A stretch of 64,000 nucleotides of DNA from Colwellia sp. Arc7-635 (GTDB lineage: Bacteria; Pseudomonadota; Gammaproteobacteria; Enterobacterales; Alteromonadaceae). Where the stretch lies: the NCBI RefSeq assembly GCF_003971255.1, contig NZ_CP034660.1:3100001-3164000 (forward strand). Direction: 5' to 3'. Made by a program: the position numbers and the translations under genes. Positions 7,675-17,667 of the stretch are shown one piece after another; the first letter of the stretch is position 1, and each line of letters starts with the position of its first letter. Below the pieces are notes generated by a model. That model saw only the letters and a list, made by a program, of their open reading frames with translations. It was not told where the DNA came from and made no database searches.

Positions 7675-9848
7675 TAAATGAAATTTTATCCAACTTTAAA
7701 ATGAATATCACAGACCCTGAGTTTAAAAATTGGGAAGCTTTAGTTTTTGACCTCATAAACCTTTATAATACTCACACAATCGATGATGATATTCGTGATA
7801 TCGTTTTAAGGTTATTAGAACGTCGAGATGATTTAGGTAAAACAGTTTTTTTATTGGATCAATTAGTAGGTGAACTTGGCCTTTATCCATACCTTAATCG
7901 AGAATCATTAGATTTTAGAGATAAAATTAGACAAGGGTTATTTTCAGCCCCTGAATCAGTTAATAAGACATTCCACATAAAACAAGCAGAAATTTTCCAT
8001 AAATTAATGTCTGGTCAAAGTGTTGTTCTAAGTGCACCAACTAGTTTTGGGAAAAGTTTAATTATTGAAGCGGTAATAGCAACCTTAGCACATACTAATA
8101 TTGTAATCGTTGTCCCCACAATTGCTTTGATAGATGAATTAAAGAAAAAATTCCACAAGTATAGTGAACATTACAAGATCATCACTCAATCTAATCAAAA
8201 AACGTCATCTAAAAATTTGTTTATCTATACTCAAGAAAGAGTTATCGAGTCAAAAAGTATAATAAATGTAGATTTCTTTGTTATAGATGAATTTTACAAA
8301 TTGGCCCCAAGTAATCATAACGACTATAGGTGTGACCGACTTAATTTAGCATTTCACAAATTATTAAAACTTTGCAAGAAATTTTATATGTTAGGGCCTA
8401 ATATTGAAGGTCTATCAGATGGAATTGAGCACAACTTAGACTGTAACTTTATCAAGTATGATTATTTTAAAACTGTATCAACTAACGAATTCTACTTTGA
8501 AATAGGCAGTAAAGGAGCCGACTTAGAGAAAGACTTAGAAAGAGATAAACATTTATTCTTTATATTAAGTGATATCGGCACTACACAACAAACTGTCATA
8601 TTTTGTAAGTCTCCTAATAGAGCAAGTAAATTAGTGAGCAAGATAATAAGTCTAGGTACTATACAAAAGAAAGAAGATAACACTAACCTTTCAAACTGGT
8701 TAAGAGATACGTACCATAAAGACTGGAATTTAGCTTCAGCAATAGAATATGGAGTTGCTTGCCATCACGCCAAGCTTCCTCGATCCCTTGGTTCACTAAT
8801 TGTCGAGATGTTTAATGATTCAAAGATAAATATTTTGGTTTGTACTTCAACTCTCATTGAAGGAGTAAATACTAACGCTAGAAATATCATAATCTACGAT
8901 GATTGCTTAACTCGAAACTCGAAATTAGACTCTTTCACCTTCAATAACATATCAGGTAGAAGCGGTAGAATGTTCGAACATTATGTCGGTAATGTTTATA
9001 TTTTAGGCGAAAAACCGCAGCAAGATCTTCCTTTAATTGATATTCCAATTATTACACAAAGCGAAAAAGCCTCAGAATCAATGTTACTTCAAATAAGTGA
9101 TGAACTTGATGATGTAGGTAAGAAGAAAATCTCTCGTTATACCGATCAAAAAATATTACCTATTTCTCTTCTAAATAAGCACCAAGGCATTCCTCCCGAC
9201 AGGTTGCTCGCTTTTGCTGAAGTATTCACAGATAAATGCGGAAAATGGCATCGTTTAATGAATTGGTCTAGTGCATACCCCAAAAAAATTCAGCTTAATC
9301 ACTTATCTCTATTAATGAAGGATTACTTTAATGTCATGTCAATGGGATCTGGCTGTGTATATAGTGCTAAACATCTAAATAATAGACTACGAGACATCAT
9401 GAATCAAAAGTCGGATAAGGATATGATTCAAAGTGAATACGACTTTAGGGTATCTGATAATGCTAACTATACTGTTGATGAAGCTATACAAGTAATCTTT
9501 GACTTTAAACGAAATTTAGTTAGTTACAACCTTCCAAAAATTATCTTCGCTATAAATGATATACAAAAACTAATTTTTGAAAGGTTTTCCTATAGCCCTG
9601 GAGATTTCACTTCTTTCGCAGTACAACTAGAATCATTCTTTGAGCCTCCAGCTTTAACTTTTTTAGAAGAGTTTGGTATTCCTTTTCAAGTATCTAAAAA
9701 AATATTAAAAAATATTAACCTAAATGAACAAGACGATGTTGATGAAGTAATCAGAAAAATTAAAGCTAATATAATTTCAATAAAGACAGACAGTTCTGTT
9801 TCAAGTTTTGAGTATGAAATAGTACAAAAAGCGATGCTGTATATGTAA
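7671..9848 (+). CDS. hamB: HamB-like DEAD/DEAH helicase (Hachiman)
   Basis: Superfamily 2 helicase of 725 residues. Walker A APTSFGKS is at 122-129, motif Ia VVPTIALI follows, the Walker B/DExx box is IDEFY near 206, motif V is STLIEGVN near 392 and motif VI SGRSGRM near 428. The long C-terminal part has no recognised motif. In Hachiman, HamB is a DNA sensor helicase that holds the HamA nuclease inactive until damage or phage DNA is met. The ATGA overlap with hamA supports a co-translated complex. The ATPase motifs look complete. Confidence 0.85.
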   Translation: MINEILSNFKMNITDPEFKNWEALVFDLINLYNTHTIDDDIRDIVLRLLERRDDLGKTVFLLDQLVGELGLYPYLNRESLDFRDKIRQGLFSAPESVNKTFHIKQAEIFHKLMSGQSVVLSAPTSFGKSLIIEAVIATLAHTNIVIVVPTIALIDELKKKFHKYSEHYKIITQSNQKTSSKNLFIYTQERVIESKSIINVDFFVIDEFYKLAPSNHNDYRCDRLNLAFHKLLKLCKKFYMLGPNIEGLSDGIEHNLDCNFIKYDYFKTVSTNEFYFEIGSKGADLEKDLERDKHLFFILSDIGTTQQTVIFCKSPNRASKLVSKIISLGTIQKKEDNTNLSNWLRDTYHKDWNLASAIEYGVACHHAKLPRSLGSLIVEMFNDSKINILVCTSTLIEGVNTNARNIIIYDDCLTRNSKLDSFTFNNISGRSGRMFEHYVGNVYILGEKPQQDLPLIDIPIITQSEKASESMLLQISDELDDVGKKKISRYTDQKILPISLLNKHQGIPPDRLLAFAEVFTDKCGKWHRLMNWSSAYPKKIQLNHLSLLMKDYFNVMSMGSGCVYSAKHLNNRLRDIMNQKSDKDMIQSEYDFRVSDNANYTVDEAIQVIFDFKRNLVSYNLPKIIFAINDIQKLIFERFSYSPGDFTSFAVQLESFFEPPALTFLEEFGIPFQVSKKILKNINLNEQDDVDEVIRKIKANIISIKTDSSVSSFEYEIVQKAMLYM

Positions 9849-9892
9849 ATAATAAACCTATTAGATATCAATAAAATTAAGGATGAAATTGA

Positions 9893-10864
9893 ATGAGTCA
9901 GTGGTTATTAACTAGGCTACAAGAATCTAAAGAACAAGTGAACCCTCAATTCGCATTCAAAGGTGCAATAAATTGGATGAGAGCTTTATCTTTAATCATA
10001 GAAAAGGGAGCAACCCATCAGACCGTTTTACAAGAGTTATATACGGATGTACAACCTCGCCTTATAAATACAAAATTAGATACGGAAGTGTTTGAAAGTA
10101 TATACTTCGCATATAGTAATATAGCTTCATTAAATGCATTAACATTCGATGTTGAAACTAAATATGATGTTTGTTTAGCCGCTATTATTTCATGGCATGA
10201 TGCTATTACATTTGCGTCAAGAGCAATGATTTATGCATTTAAAGATAGTGACTTCAGCATGGAAAGTAATTGCTGTATTGAAAAAATATGGCAGGAAAGT
10301 ATTGTTATAAATAAGTTGATCCCTTATCCCTTTAATATGTATCTATCGACCTTGGTAAAAAAAGATGCTGAGGCCGAGCTGAAAGAATATAGAGGTTTAA
10401 ATGCATTTAATTTGGACAGTTTCATTTCTAATGAAACTGTCGCTCATGGTGGACTAGTCTCGTACTTAAAAGGGACACACGCATATGAACAATGGAAATC
10501 AGAAGTGATAATTAAGAAGTCTGATGAATTCAAAGCACTCAATGTAGAAAATTTCAAAAAAAATATTGCAAAAAACCTTAGAGATCCTATTTTATCCGAA
10601 GGTTGTGTTAACTTTCTTATTCAAGCAGAACGTTATAGAGGGAAAGCAAATCATAGAGATTCGTTATTCTTGTCATATGGGGAAAGTAACATAGAAAGTA
10701 TCAAGACCTTTATTGAAGATCTTTTAAATGTATCAACAGCATTTTTAAAAGCTGCATCTTATTATTGCTCCAAACGGGTTGAAGAAGGAACATGGGAACT
10801 ATTCGTTGAAGATATAGAGGAAAATACGTGTTTGTCTGTTGATATAGACATTATCAAAGTTTAG
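9893..10864 (+). CDS. Uncharacterised defence-island protein with HEPN-like motif
   Basis: 323 residues, mostly predicted helical, family not recognised. Near the C terminus RYRGKANH (247-254) fits the R-x4-6-H signature of HEPN ribonucleases, and helix-like sequence follows. The gene has AAGGATG upstream of its ATG, lies 44 bases after hamB and is followed by a strong terminator, so it ends the island operon. It may be an RNase effector, a partner of HamB, or unrelated to either. Base composition is as AT-rich as the other island genes. Confidence 0.55.
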   Translation: MSQWLLTRLQESKEQVNPQFAFKGAINWMRALSLIIEKGATHQTVLQELYTDVQPRLINTKLDTEVFESIYFAYSNIASLNALTFDVETKYDVCLAAIISWHDAITFASRAMIYAFKDSDFSMESNCCIEKIWQESIVINKLIPYPFNMYLSTLVKKDAEAELKEYRGLNAFNLDSFISNETVAHGGLVSYLKGTHAYEQWKSEVIIKKSDEFKALNVENFKKNIAKNLRDPILSEGCVNFLIQAERYRGKANHRDSLFLSYGESNIESIKTFIEDLLNVSTAFLKAASYYCSKRVEEGTWELFVEDIEENTCLSVDIDIIKV

Positions 10865-10880
10865 TTCTAAAGCAGATTTA

Positions 10881-10913
10881 AAAAAGGCGAATCATATCCG
10901 ATTCGCCTTTTTT
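10881..10913. terminator. Bidirectional terminator between the island and gcvP
   Basis: Stem GGCGAAT/ATTCGCC with an 8-base loop, flanked by five A and six or more T. It closes the defence operon and could also serve gcvP from the other side. Just beyond, TTAACCAACTTA occurs twice (near 10928 and 10969). Confidence 0.88.
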
Positions 10914-11003
10914 CATTTTATTGAGGTATTAACCAACTTATCTAAGTTAACCATCTTAATTAAATCGTTAACCAACTTAATTACTTACCCCCATTTGAAA
11001 AAA

Positions 11004-13910
11004 CTAATCTTCATAACTAGAAACAGGAGGACATGAACAAATCAAATTACGATCCCCGTACACATCATCGATACGGTTAACCGTTGGCCAGAATTTATTT
11101 GATGCCGCTGCAGGCACTGGGAATACGGCTTCTTGAATCGAGTAAGCACGATCCCAAGGAGAGGTAATATCAAGCAGTGTATGCGGTGCATTATGCAGTG
11201 GATTGTCTTCGCTTGACCACTCACCTGAAGTTACTTTACGTACTTCGCCACGAATTGATACCATCGCTTCGATAAAACGGTCTAGTTCAACTTTTGATTC
11301 AGATTCCGTTGGCTCAATCATGAACGTACCCGCTACTGGGAACGACATAGTTGGTGCATGGAAACCATAATCCATTAAGCGCTTAGCGATATCTACTTCA
11401 GTAACACCTGATTCCGCTTTAAGTGGGCGTAAATCGATAATACATTCGTGAGCAACACGGCCATTTTTTCCTGCGTATAACAGCGGGAAATGTTGGCTAA
11501 GTTTTGTTGCTAAGTAGTTAGCGTTTGTAATTGCGTATTTAGTCGCGTCAGTTACCCCTTTACGACCTAATAAGGCAATGTATAGGTAAGTGATACATAA
11601 AATACCAGCACTACCGTAAGGTGCTGCTGAAACGGCGCCATTACCTTTTGTGCTTTCGTCTACGTTGATCAATGAATGATCAGGTAAGAACGGTGCTAAA
11701 TGCGATTTAACGCCGATAGGACCCATACCTGGACCACCGCCGCCATGAGGAATAGCGAAGGTTTTGTGTAAGTTCAAGTGTGATACATCAGCACCAATAA
11801 AGCCTGGAGATGTAACGCCTACTTGAGCATTCATGTTCGCGCCGTCAAGGTAAACTTGGCCGCCGTGCTCATGAACGATATTACAAATTTCAGCAATTGT
11901 TGTTTCGTACACACCATGTGTTGATGGGTATGTGATCATGATACAAGAAAGGTTGTCAGCCAACTCGCTCGCTTTAGCGCGCAAGTCGTCCATGTCAACG
12001 TTACCTTCTTTATCACAGGCAACAACAACAACTTTCATGCCTACCATCATTGCTGATGCAGGGTTAGTACCGTGAGCTGAAGCTGGAATTAAACAAATAT
12101 TACGATGCGCATCGCCGCGGCTTTCGTGGTATTTGTGAATAGTGATAAGACCTGCGTACTCACCTTGTGCACCTGAATTAGGTTGCATTGAGATGTTGTC
12201 GTAACCGGTAAGCTCAATTAGCGCTTCACCGAGTTCGTCAATCATTTGCTTGTAACCTTGTGCTTGGTCAACAGGAGCAAACGGATGCATGTTAGCAAAT
12301 TCAGGCCATGATACTGGGATCATTTGCGCTGTTGCATTGAGTTTCATGGTACAAGAGCCCAATGAAATCATTGAATGGTTCAATGCTAAATCTTTGTTTT
12401 CTAACTTCTTGATGTAACGTAGCATCTCAGTTTCACTGTGATACGAGTTAAATACTGGGTGCGATAAAATCGCTGATTCACGTTTTAGTGCCGCAGGAAT
12501 TGAGTCACTGCCTAGTACGCGTAGTTCAGCATCAAGTAGTTCGATGTTTAGATCGTGATCGTCACCAAATAGAATATCTAAGATGGCAGCAAACTTAACG
12601 CGGTTTGTTGTTTCATCAAATGAAATACTAATTTGATTTTCAACGTCAGTACGGAAGTTAACGCCTCTTGCTATTGCTCTAGCAACGAATTCAGCTTTTT
12701 TAGCTTCTGATACATTAAACGTTACCGTATCGAAAAACTGACCGTGTAATGGTGTTAGGTCTTTAAGTCTTGCAGCATGTGCTAAAAGATCAGCAAAACG
12801 ATGAATACGTTCAGCAATAACTTTTAAGCCTTTTGGACCATGGTAAACAGCGTAAAATGCTGCCATGTTGGCAAGTAATACCTGCGCTGTACAAATATTT
12901 GAGTTCGCTTTATCACGACGAATATGTTGCTCGCGTGTTTGCATTGCCATACGAAGTGCTTGCTTATCACGCGTATCTTTTGATACACCAATAATACGAC
13001 CCGGTAGCGAACGTTTGTATTTTTCAGAGGTAGTGAAGAATGCAGCGTGTGGTCCGCCGTAGCCCATTGGCACACCAAAACGTTGGCTTGAACCAATAAC
13101 AGCATCAGCACCTAACTCGCCTGGTGCTTTTAATAGCACTAAGCTCATGATGTCAGCCGCTACTGCTACGATACCTTTTTTGTCATGTACTTTAGCGATA
13201 AGTTCGCTAATGTCAGTCACTTCACCCGTTGCACTTGGGTATTGTAATAAAGCACCAAATACATCGTGGTTAACAACGTCTGCTGCTGGAGCAATAACGA
13301 TGTCAAAATCAAACATTTCTGCACGTTGCTTAACAACGTCAATAGTTTGTGGGTAAACGTCACTTGAAATAAAGAATAAGTTTGATTGTTTGTTTTTAGA
13401 AACACGCTTAGCTAATGCCATAGCTTCTGCTGCTGCCGTACCTTCATCAAGTAATGAAGCCGACGCTAGTTCTAAACCGGTAAGGTCTATACACATTTGC
13501 TGGTAGTTTAATAATGATTCTAAACGACCTTGAGCGATTTCTGGTTGGTAAGGCGTGTATGCCGTGTACCAGCCTGGATTTTCTAAAACGTTACGTAAAA
13601 TAACGTTAGGCGTTAGTGTGCCATAGTAACCTAAACCAATATATGTCTCGTTTACTTTGTTTAAGCTTGCAACCGCTTTTAAGTCGGTTAACGCTTGCAC
13701 TTCGGTTTTGCTTTCTTCGATAGCAGGTAAATCAGCTAAACGAATGTCGCTTGGCACGATTTCATTGATAAGGGCGTCAACAGATTCAGCACCAATGTCG
13801 CTTAACATGGCTTTAGTTTGCTCGTCATTTGGACCAATGTGACGACGAATAAAATCTTGTCTTTGCTCTAATTCAGCTAAAGATAAAGAGTCATTATATT
13901 GAGTAGTCAT
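11004..13910 (-). CDS. gcvP: Glycine dehydrogenase (decarboxylating), P protein
   Basis: PLP-dependent glycine decarboxylase of the glycine cleavage system. It decarboxylates glycine and passes the aminomethyl group to the lipoyl arm of GcvH. About 968 residues, as for single-chain P proteins. The PLP lysine is in LNLHKTF near residue 716, followed by the glycine-rich [11 protein letters not shown] loop. I chose ATG 13910 over a GTG at 13922 because family members begin close to the [11 protein letters not shown] region. Last gene of the minus-strand gcvT-gcvH-gcvP set, about 210 bases after gcvH. Confidence 0.96.
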   Translation of the reverse strand: MTTQYNDSLSLAELEQRQDFIRRHIGPNDEQTKAMLSDIGAESVDALINEIVPSDIRLADLPAIEESKTEVQALTDLKAVASLNKVNETYIGLGYYGTLTPNVILRNVLENPGWYTAYTPYQPEIAQGRLESLLNYQQMCIDLTGLELASASLLDEGTAAAEAMALAKRVSKNKQSNLFFISSDVYPQTIDVVKQRAEMFDFDIVIAPAADVVNHDVFGALLQYPSATGEVTDISELIAKVHDKKGIVAVAADIMSLVLLKAPGELGADAVIGSSQRFGVPMGYGGPHAAFFTTSEKYKRSLPGRIIGVSKDTRDKQALRMAMQTREQHIRRDKANSNICTAQVLLANMAAFYAVYHGPKGLKVIAERIHRFADLLAHAARLKDLTPLHGQFFDTVTFNVSEAKKAEFVARAIARGVNFRTDVENQISISFDETTNRVKFAAILDILFGDDHDLNIELLDAELRVLGSDSIPAALKRESAILSHPVFNSYHSETEMLRYIKKLENKDLALNHSMISLGSCTMKLNATAQMIPVSWPEFANMHPFAPVDQAQGYKQMIDELGEALIELTGYDNISMQPNSGAQGEYAGLITIHKYHESRGDAHRNICLIPASAHGTNPASAMMVGMKVVVVACDKEGNVDMDDLRAKASELADNLSCIMITYPSTHGVYETTIAEICNIVHEHGGQVYLDGANMNAQVGVTSPGFIGADVSHLNLHKTFAIPHGGGGPGMGPIGVKSHLAPFLPDHSLINVDESTKGNGAVSAAPYGSAGILCITYLYIALLGRKGVTDATKYAITNANYLATKLSQHFPLLYAGKNGRVAHECIIDLRPLKAESGVTEVDIAKRLMDYGFHAPTMSFPVAGTFMIEPTESESKVELDRFIEAMVSIRGEVRKVTSGEWSSEDNPLHNAPHTLLDITSPWDRAYSIQEAVFPVPAAASNKFWPTVNRIDDVYGDRNLICSCPPVSSYED

Positions 13911-14121
13911 AAACAGCTTCACTTAGTATTTAAACGTAATATAAAAGAAAACCCCAAACTTATAGTCAGTCAGAGGCTTAAATATCATTTTCTATAACAG
14001 CAGCTTTTAGTAGAGGCTTATATTGCAAGGCGCGTAGCTCAGTAAACTAGGTAAACTCAAGCTAAGTATTCACACCAAATAACACTTACCTCTTCATATA
14101 AAAGCTAAATGTCATTAAAAA

Positions 14122-14511
14122 TTAATCTTCGTCGATCGAGTTTGCATAACCTTCAGCATCAAGCAAGCTTGCTAACTCGCCTTCGTCTTCAATTTTCAAT
14201 TTGAATAACCAACCGTCACCAAAGGCGTCAGAGTTAACTAGCTCTGGTGAATCTTCAAGGTCTTCATTAACTTCAACAACTTCACCTGTTAACGGTGCGT
14301 AGATGTCTGATGCTGCTTTTACAGATTCAGCTACAGCAACATCGTCGCCAGTACTCACGTTATCACCAACTTCAGGTAATTCAACAAACACCATGTCACC
14401 TAAAAGGCCTTGTGCGTGCTCAGTAATACCTACAGTAACGACGCCATTGCCTTCGTTACGTACCCATTCGTGTGATGTTGCATATTTTAATTCTGACGGG
14501 ATGTTGCTCAT
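14122..14511 (-). CDS. gcvH: Glycine cleavage system H protein
   Basis: Lipoyl carrier protein of the glycine cleavage system, 129 residues, normal length. The lipoylated lysine is Lys65 in [12 protein letters not shown]. It shuttles the aminomethyl intermediate between GcvP, GcvT and the L protein. It lies between gcvT and gcvP with roughly 200-base gaps on each side, larger than in tight operons, so extra promoters or processing are possible; I could not identify them. Confidence 0.96.
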   Translation of the reverse strand: MSNIPSELKYATSHEWVRNEGNGVVTVGITEHAQGLLGDMVFVELPEVGDNVSTGDDVAVAESVKAASDIYAPLTGEVVEVNEDLEDSPELVNSDAFGDGWLFKLKIEDEGELASLLDAEGYANSIDED

Positions 14512-14721
14512 TGTTTAGTTCCTAATCTTTATTTTTAAATTGAATTACTAACCGGGCCAATTAATTTTTAACTGACGAAAACTGTTCAGTCCGATTAGCA
14601 TTAAATTACTATAATACTAAGTTTGACTTGCGCCACTCACTCATACTATAGCTTAAATTTTTAGCGTTTTTAATGCTAGTTTTACTACCAATTAATGAAA
14701 ACTGGCTGAAGACAAATTTGC

Positions 14722-15810
14722 TTAAAAAGCTTTTTTGCCGTTACGTACAAAGCTTGGCTTAATAACTTGAACTGTCACTAGCTTTTTACGCATTTCAACT
14801 TCAACAGTTGAACCTAATTTTACGCTGCGAGGCACACGTGCCATTGCAATGCTGTAACCTAATGTTGGAGAGAACGTACCTGATGTAATAACACCTTCGC
14901 CGTCTGCTGTGACTACTTTAAGACCTGAGCGTAATACGCCTTTTTCTTCAAGCACTAAGCCAACAAGTTTAGGTTGGTCACCCGCAGCACGTTGTGCAGC
15001 TAATGCTTCACGGCCGTTAAAGTTACGGTCTTCAGGTTCCCAGCTAATCGTCCACGCCATGTTAGCGGCTAATGGCGAAACACTTTCGTCCATGTCTAAA
15101 CCGTAAAGGTTCATGCCTGCTTCTAAACGTAATGTATCGCGAGCACCTAAACCACAAGGTTTAACGCCAGCATCTAATAGTTGCTGCCATAAATCAGCGG
15201 CTTGTTCTTCTGGTAAAGCAATTTCGTAACCTTCTTCACCTGTGTAACCTGTTGTAGCGATAAATAGGTCACCAGCTTGAGCCGAGAAAAATGGCTTCAT
15301 GCCTTCAACAGCAGCATTTTGTTGCTCGTTTAATAATGTTGCTACTTTTGCTTTTGCTTGTGGACCTTGTACGGCGATCATAGCAAATTCAGGACGCTCT
15401 GTTACGGTTACGTCAAAACTTGCAGATTGCTCAGCAATCCATGCTAAATCTTTTTCACGCGTCGCTGAGTTAACCACTAAACGGTAATCGGTGTTAGTGA
15501 AGAAATAAACGATTAAGTCGTCGATTACGCCGCCGTCAAGATCACACATACCGGTATAAAGTGCTTTACCTGGAATGTCTAATTTTGCTACGTCATTAAT
15601 CACTAAACGACGTAAAAAAGCTTGTGCGTCTGTACCTTTAACATCAACGATGGTCATATGTGAAACATCGAACATACCGGCGTCTGTGCGCACTGCATGA
15701 TGTTCTTCAATTTGAGAGCCGTAGTTGATTGGCATTTCCCAACCGTAAAAGTCGACCATTTTAGCGCCAGCTTCTAAATGCTTAGCATGTAATACTGTTT
15801 TATTTGTCAT
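14722..15810 (-). CDS. gcvT: Aminomethyltransferase, glycine cleavage T protein
   Basis: Tetrahydrofolate-dependent T protein that releases ammonia and forms 5,10-methylene-THF from the aminomethyl-lipoyl arm. About 362 residues; N-terminal [17 protein letters not shown] and FDVSHM blocks match the family. I chose the ATG at 15810; a GTG at 15822 would add four residues. First gene of the gcvTHP set, 400 bases from ubiI on the same strand. Confidence 0.95.
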   Translation of the reverse strand: MTNKTVLHAKHLEAGAKMVDFYGWEMPINYGSQIEEHHAVRTDAGMFDVSHMTIVDVKGTDAQAFLRRLVINDVAKLDIPGKALYTGMCDLDGGVIDDLIVYFFTNTDYRLVVNSATREKDLAWIAEQSASFDVTVTERPEFAMIAVQGPQAKAKVATLLNEQQNAAVEGMKPFFSAQAGDLFIATTGYTGEEGYEIALPEEQAADLWQQLLDAGVKPCGLGARDTLRLEAGMNLYGLDMDESVSPLAANMAWTISWEPEDRNFNGREALAAQRAAGDQPKLVGLVLEEKGVLRSGLKVVTADGEGVITSGTFSPTLGYSIAMARVPRSVKLGSTVEVEMRKKLVTVQVIKPSFVRNGKKAF

Positions 15811-16227
15811 CGTACGTTCCACTCACGTTAGTTGTTATAGCTAAGTTTCATATCGTCTCAAGCAAGCATAGATACTAAACTCAGAATAAAGACGGTAGAT
15901 TTACAAAAAGTGATAAAGAGTATATCCCTGAGTAGCTGTTGATTCAACAGATAAGAGTACATTTTTAAAATTTAAAACCGACTTTTTTATCAAATCCAAA
16001 TTTTATTTTCAACAGGCCCGTTTTTAAAAATAAAATTTCCTGAGCATATAAAAAGTCAGCGATTGGCAAATTTAAATTTTATCTTAAGAGGAAGAATTTA
16101 AGCGATTATTTTCTCAACTAGCCTAATTGTAGCTAGTTGAGTGAGGTAAATGAGCAGTTTCTTGACTGAATGGTCAGTTATTATCCCCTCGATATAGCAT
16201 ATATATGCAGATCACATCAGCGCGATT
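15811..16227 (-). promoter_or_regulatory. gcvT upstream region with a perfect 10-bp inverted repeat
   Basis: About 415 bases without a gene, expected to contain the gcvT promoter. CTCAACTAGC at 16113-16122 and GCTAGTTGAG at 16132-16141 form a perfect stem with a 9-base loop. No T-run follows on either strand, so it is not a clear terminator and may be an operator or an RNA structure. No glycine-riboswitch core was seen. Confidence 0.4.
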
Positions 16228-17538
16228 TTATCGTTTTATGGCTGATGAAGTTGATGACTGAACTGTTTGCAAAGGCGCTTTAGCTAACTGTGGTAATTCG
16301 CCTTTAAAGCCGAGTGCTTGATTAATTATTAAAGATTTAGCTGGTTTAATGCGATTAAGTAATGACATACCCATACCGCGAAATAGCTTTATTGCACTTT
16401 GCTGAGGCGTAAAGGCTTGCTTGAGCGCTTCCATCGCGGCAATCATTTCGCTAGCTTCACTTTTACGCCAACGAGCAAACTGTTGTAACGATTTATCGCT
16501 GTACCAGTCGTTTTCGTTGTCGTTGTTTTGCGCTTGTTGTAATTGCTCGGTAATAGTTTGTGCTAGCGCGGCGGCATCAAGTAGCCCTAAGTTAACGCCC
16601 TGCCCAGCTAACGGGTGAATGGTGTGAGCAGCATCGCCAACCAGTACCATACGACTTTTAACAAATTCTTGAGCAAAACGCATTGTTAGTGGATAAGTAA
16701 ATCGCTCGCTTACCAGTGACACTTGACCCAGTTTGCCATCACTCGCCGCGGTGATTTCTTTGCCGAAATCTTCGGCTGATAACGCGGTTAGTCTAATGGC
16801 TTCTTCTGGGCTTGTTGACCAAACAATTGAGCATAAGTCTGCTTGGTATAAAGGTAACAATGCCAATGGCCCCGTTGCTAGAAACACTTGCCATGCGGTA
16901 TTTTGATGTCCTTGCTGACATTTAACGCTGGCCACAATCGCGTGGTGATCATAATCACGAAACGTCAGTGGCACGTTCATTTGTTGACGAACCCAAGAAT
17001 TAGCACCGTCAGCACCCACGACCAGTTTCGCTACAATCGGCATCGATTGTTGACCTGTATCGACATTGGTTTCAAAGGTGGCGAATACTTCGTTGTCGCT
17101 CGGGTTTAGTTGTTGAAGTTTGCTGTCAGTGAAAAAGGTGATACCACTGTCTTGCTCGGCTTTATGCCACAGCGCATTGCGGATCACTTTATTTTCAATA
17201 ATAAAGCCTAATTGCTCTGGTCTATTACCTGCATTTGCATAACTGACATCAGATAAAGCAAAGTCTAGTTGACCATAGCCAGCTTTATCCCAAATATGCA
17301 TGTCGTGATAAGGTTGTACGCGTTGGGCTGTAATGTCTTGCCAAACATTGAGATTATTAAACATTTGCTGACTTGCAGCATTAATAGCACTAACCCGAAC
17401 TTCAGGCTCACTGCCAAGTTCATCAACACCCATGTTGTCGACAATAGCAACACTCAATTGGCTTTGTTGACGAACAGCCAGTGCTAGCGTTAAGCCAACC
17501 ATGCCGCCACCAACAATTAATAGATCAAATTTTTGCAT
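16228..17538 (-). CDS. ubiI: UbiH/UbiF/VisC-family FAD monooxygenase, ubiquinone C5-hydroxylase UbiI
   Basis: Flavin hydroxylase of ubiquinone biosynthesis. The FAD Rossmann motif GGGMVG is at residues 10-15, and the second FAD motif GDAAHTIHPLAGQGVNLG is intact. 436 residues, a little longer than E. coli UbiI because of a Gln/Ser-rich C-terminal tail. The order gcvT-ubiI-ubiH-pepP-ygfB is that of E. coli, which decides between UbiI and its paralogues. It acts with the Ubi proteins at the inner membrane or in a cytosolic Ubi complex. Confidence 0.9.
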   Translation of the reverse strand: MQKFDLLIVGGGMVGLTLALAVRQQSQLSVAIVDNMGVDELGSEPEVRVSAINAASQQMFNNLNVWQDITAQRVQPYHDMHIWDKAGYGQLDFALSDVSYANAGNRPEQLGFIIENKVIRNALWHKAEQDSGITFFTDSKLQQLNPSDNEVFATFETNVDTGQQSMPIVAKLVVGADGANSWVRQQMNVPLTFRDYDHHAIVASVKCQQGHQNTAWQVFLATGPLALLPLYQADLCSIVWSTSPEEAIRLTALSAEDFGKEITAASDGKLGQVSLVSERFTYPLTMRFAQEFVKSRMVLVGDAAHTIHPLAGQGVNLGLLDAAALAQTITEQLQQAQNNDNENDWYSDKSLQQFARWRKSEASEMIAAMEALKQAFTPQQSAIKLFRGMGMSLLNRIKPAKSLIINQALGFKGELPQLAKAPLQTVQSSTSSAIKR

Positions 17539-17667
17539 TATTATTCACACTATTATTTACATTAATATTTAGATTAATACGTGTATTTATTTATAAGCCC
17601 ACAACTTATGCTGCTAGCTTACTACCAACGAACATCGTTAATCGCTCGTAGCCTTTCATATTCGGTG

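Noticed and set aside
12824-13405. Several ORFs inside gcvP on both strands
   Set aside because: Shadow frames of a strongly conserved coding sequence.
16113-16141. Terminator of ubiI
   Set aside because: The hairpin is perfect, but no U-tract follows in either direction and it lies about 90 bases past the stop; kept only as an inverted repeat.
15811-16227. Glycine riboswitch before gcvT (also sought before agcS, 33804-34439)
   Set aside because: Neither region shows the conserved glycine aptamer core on the correct strand; only simple palindromes were found.
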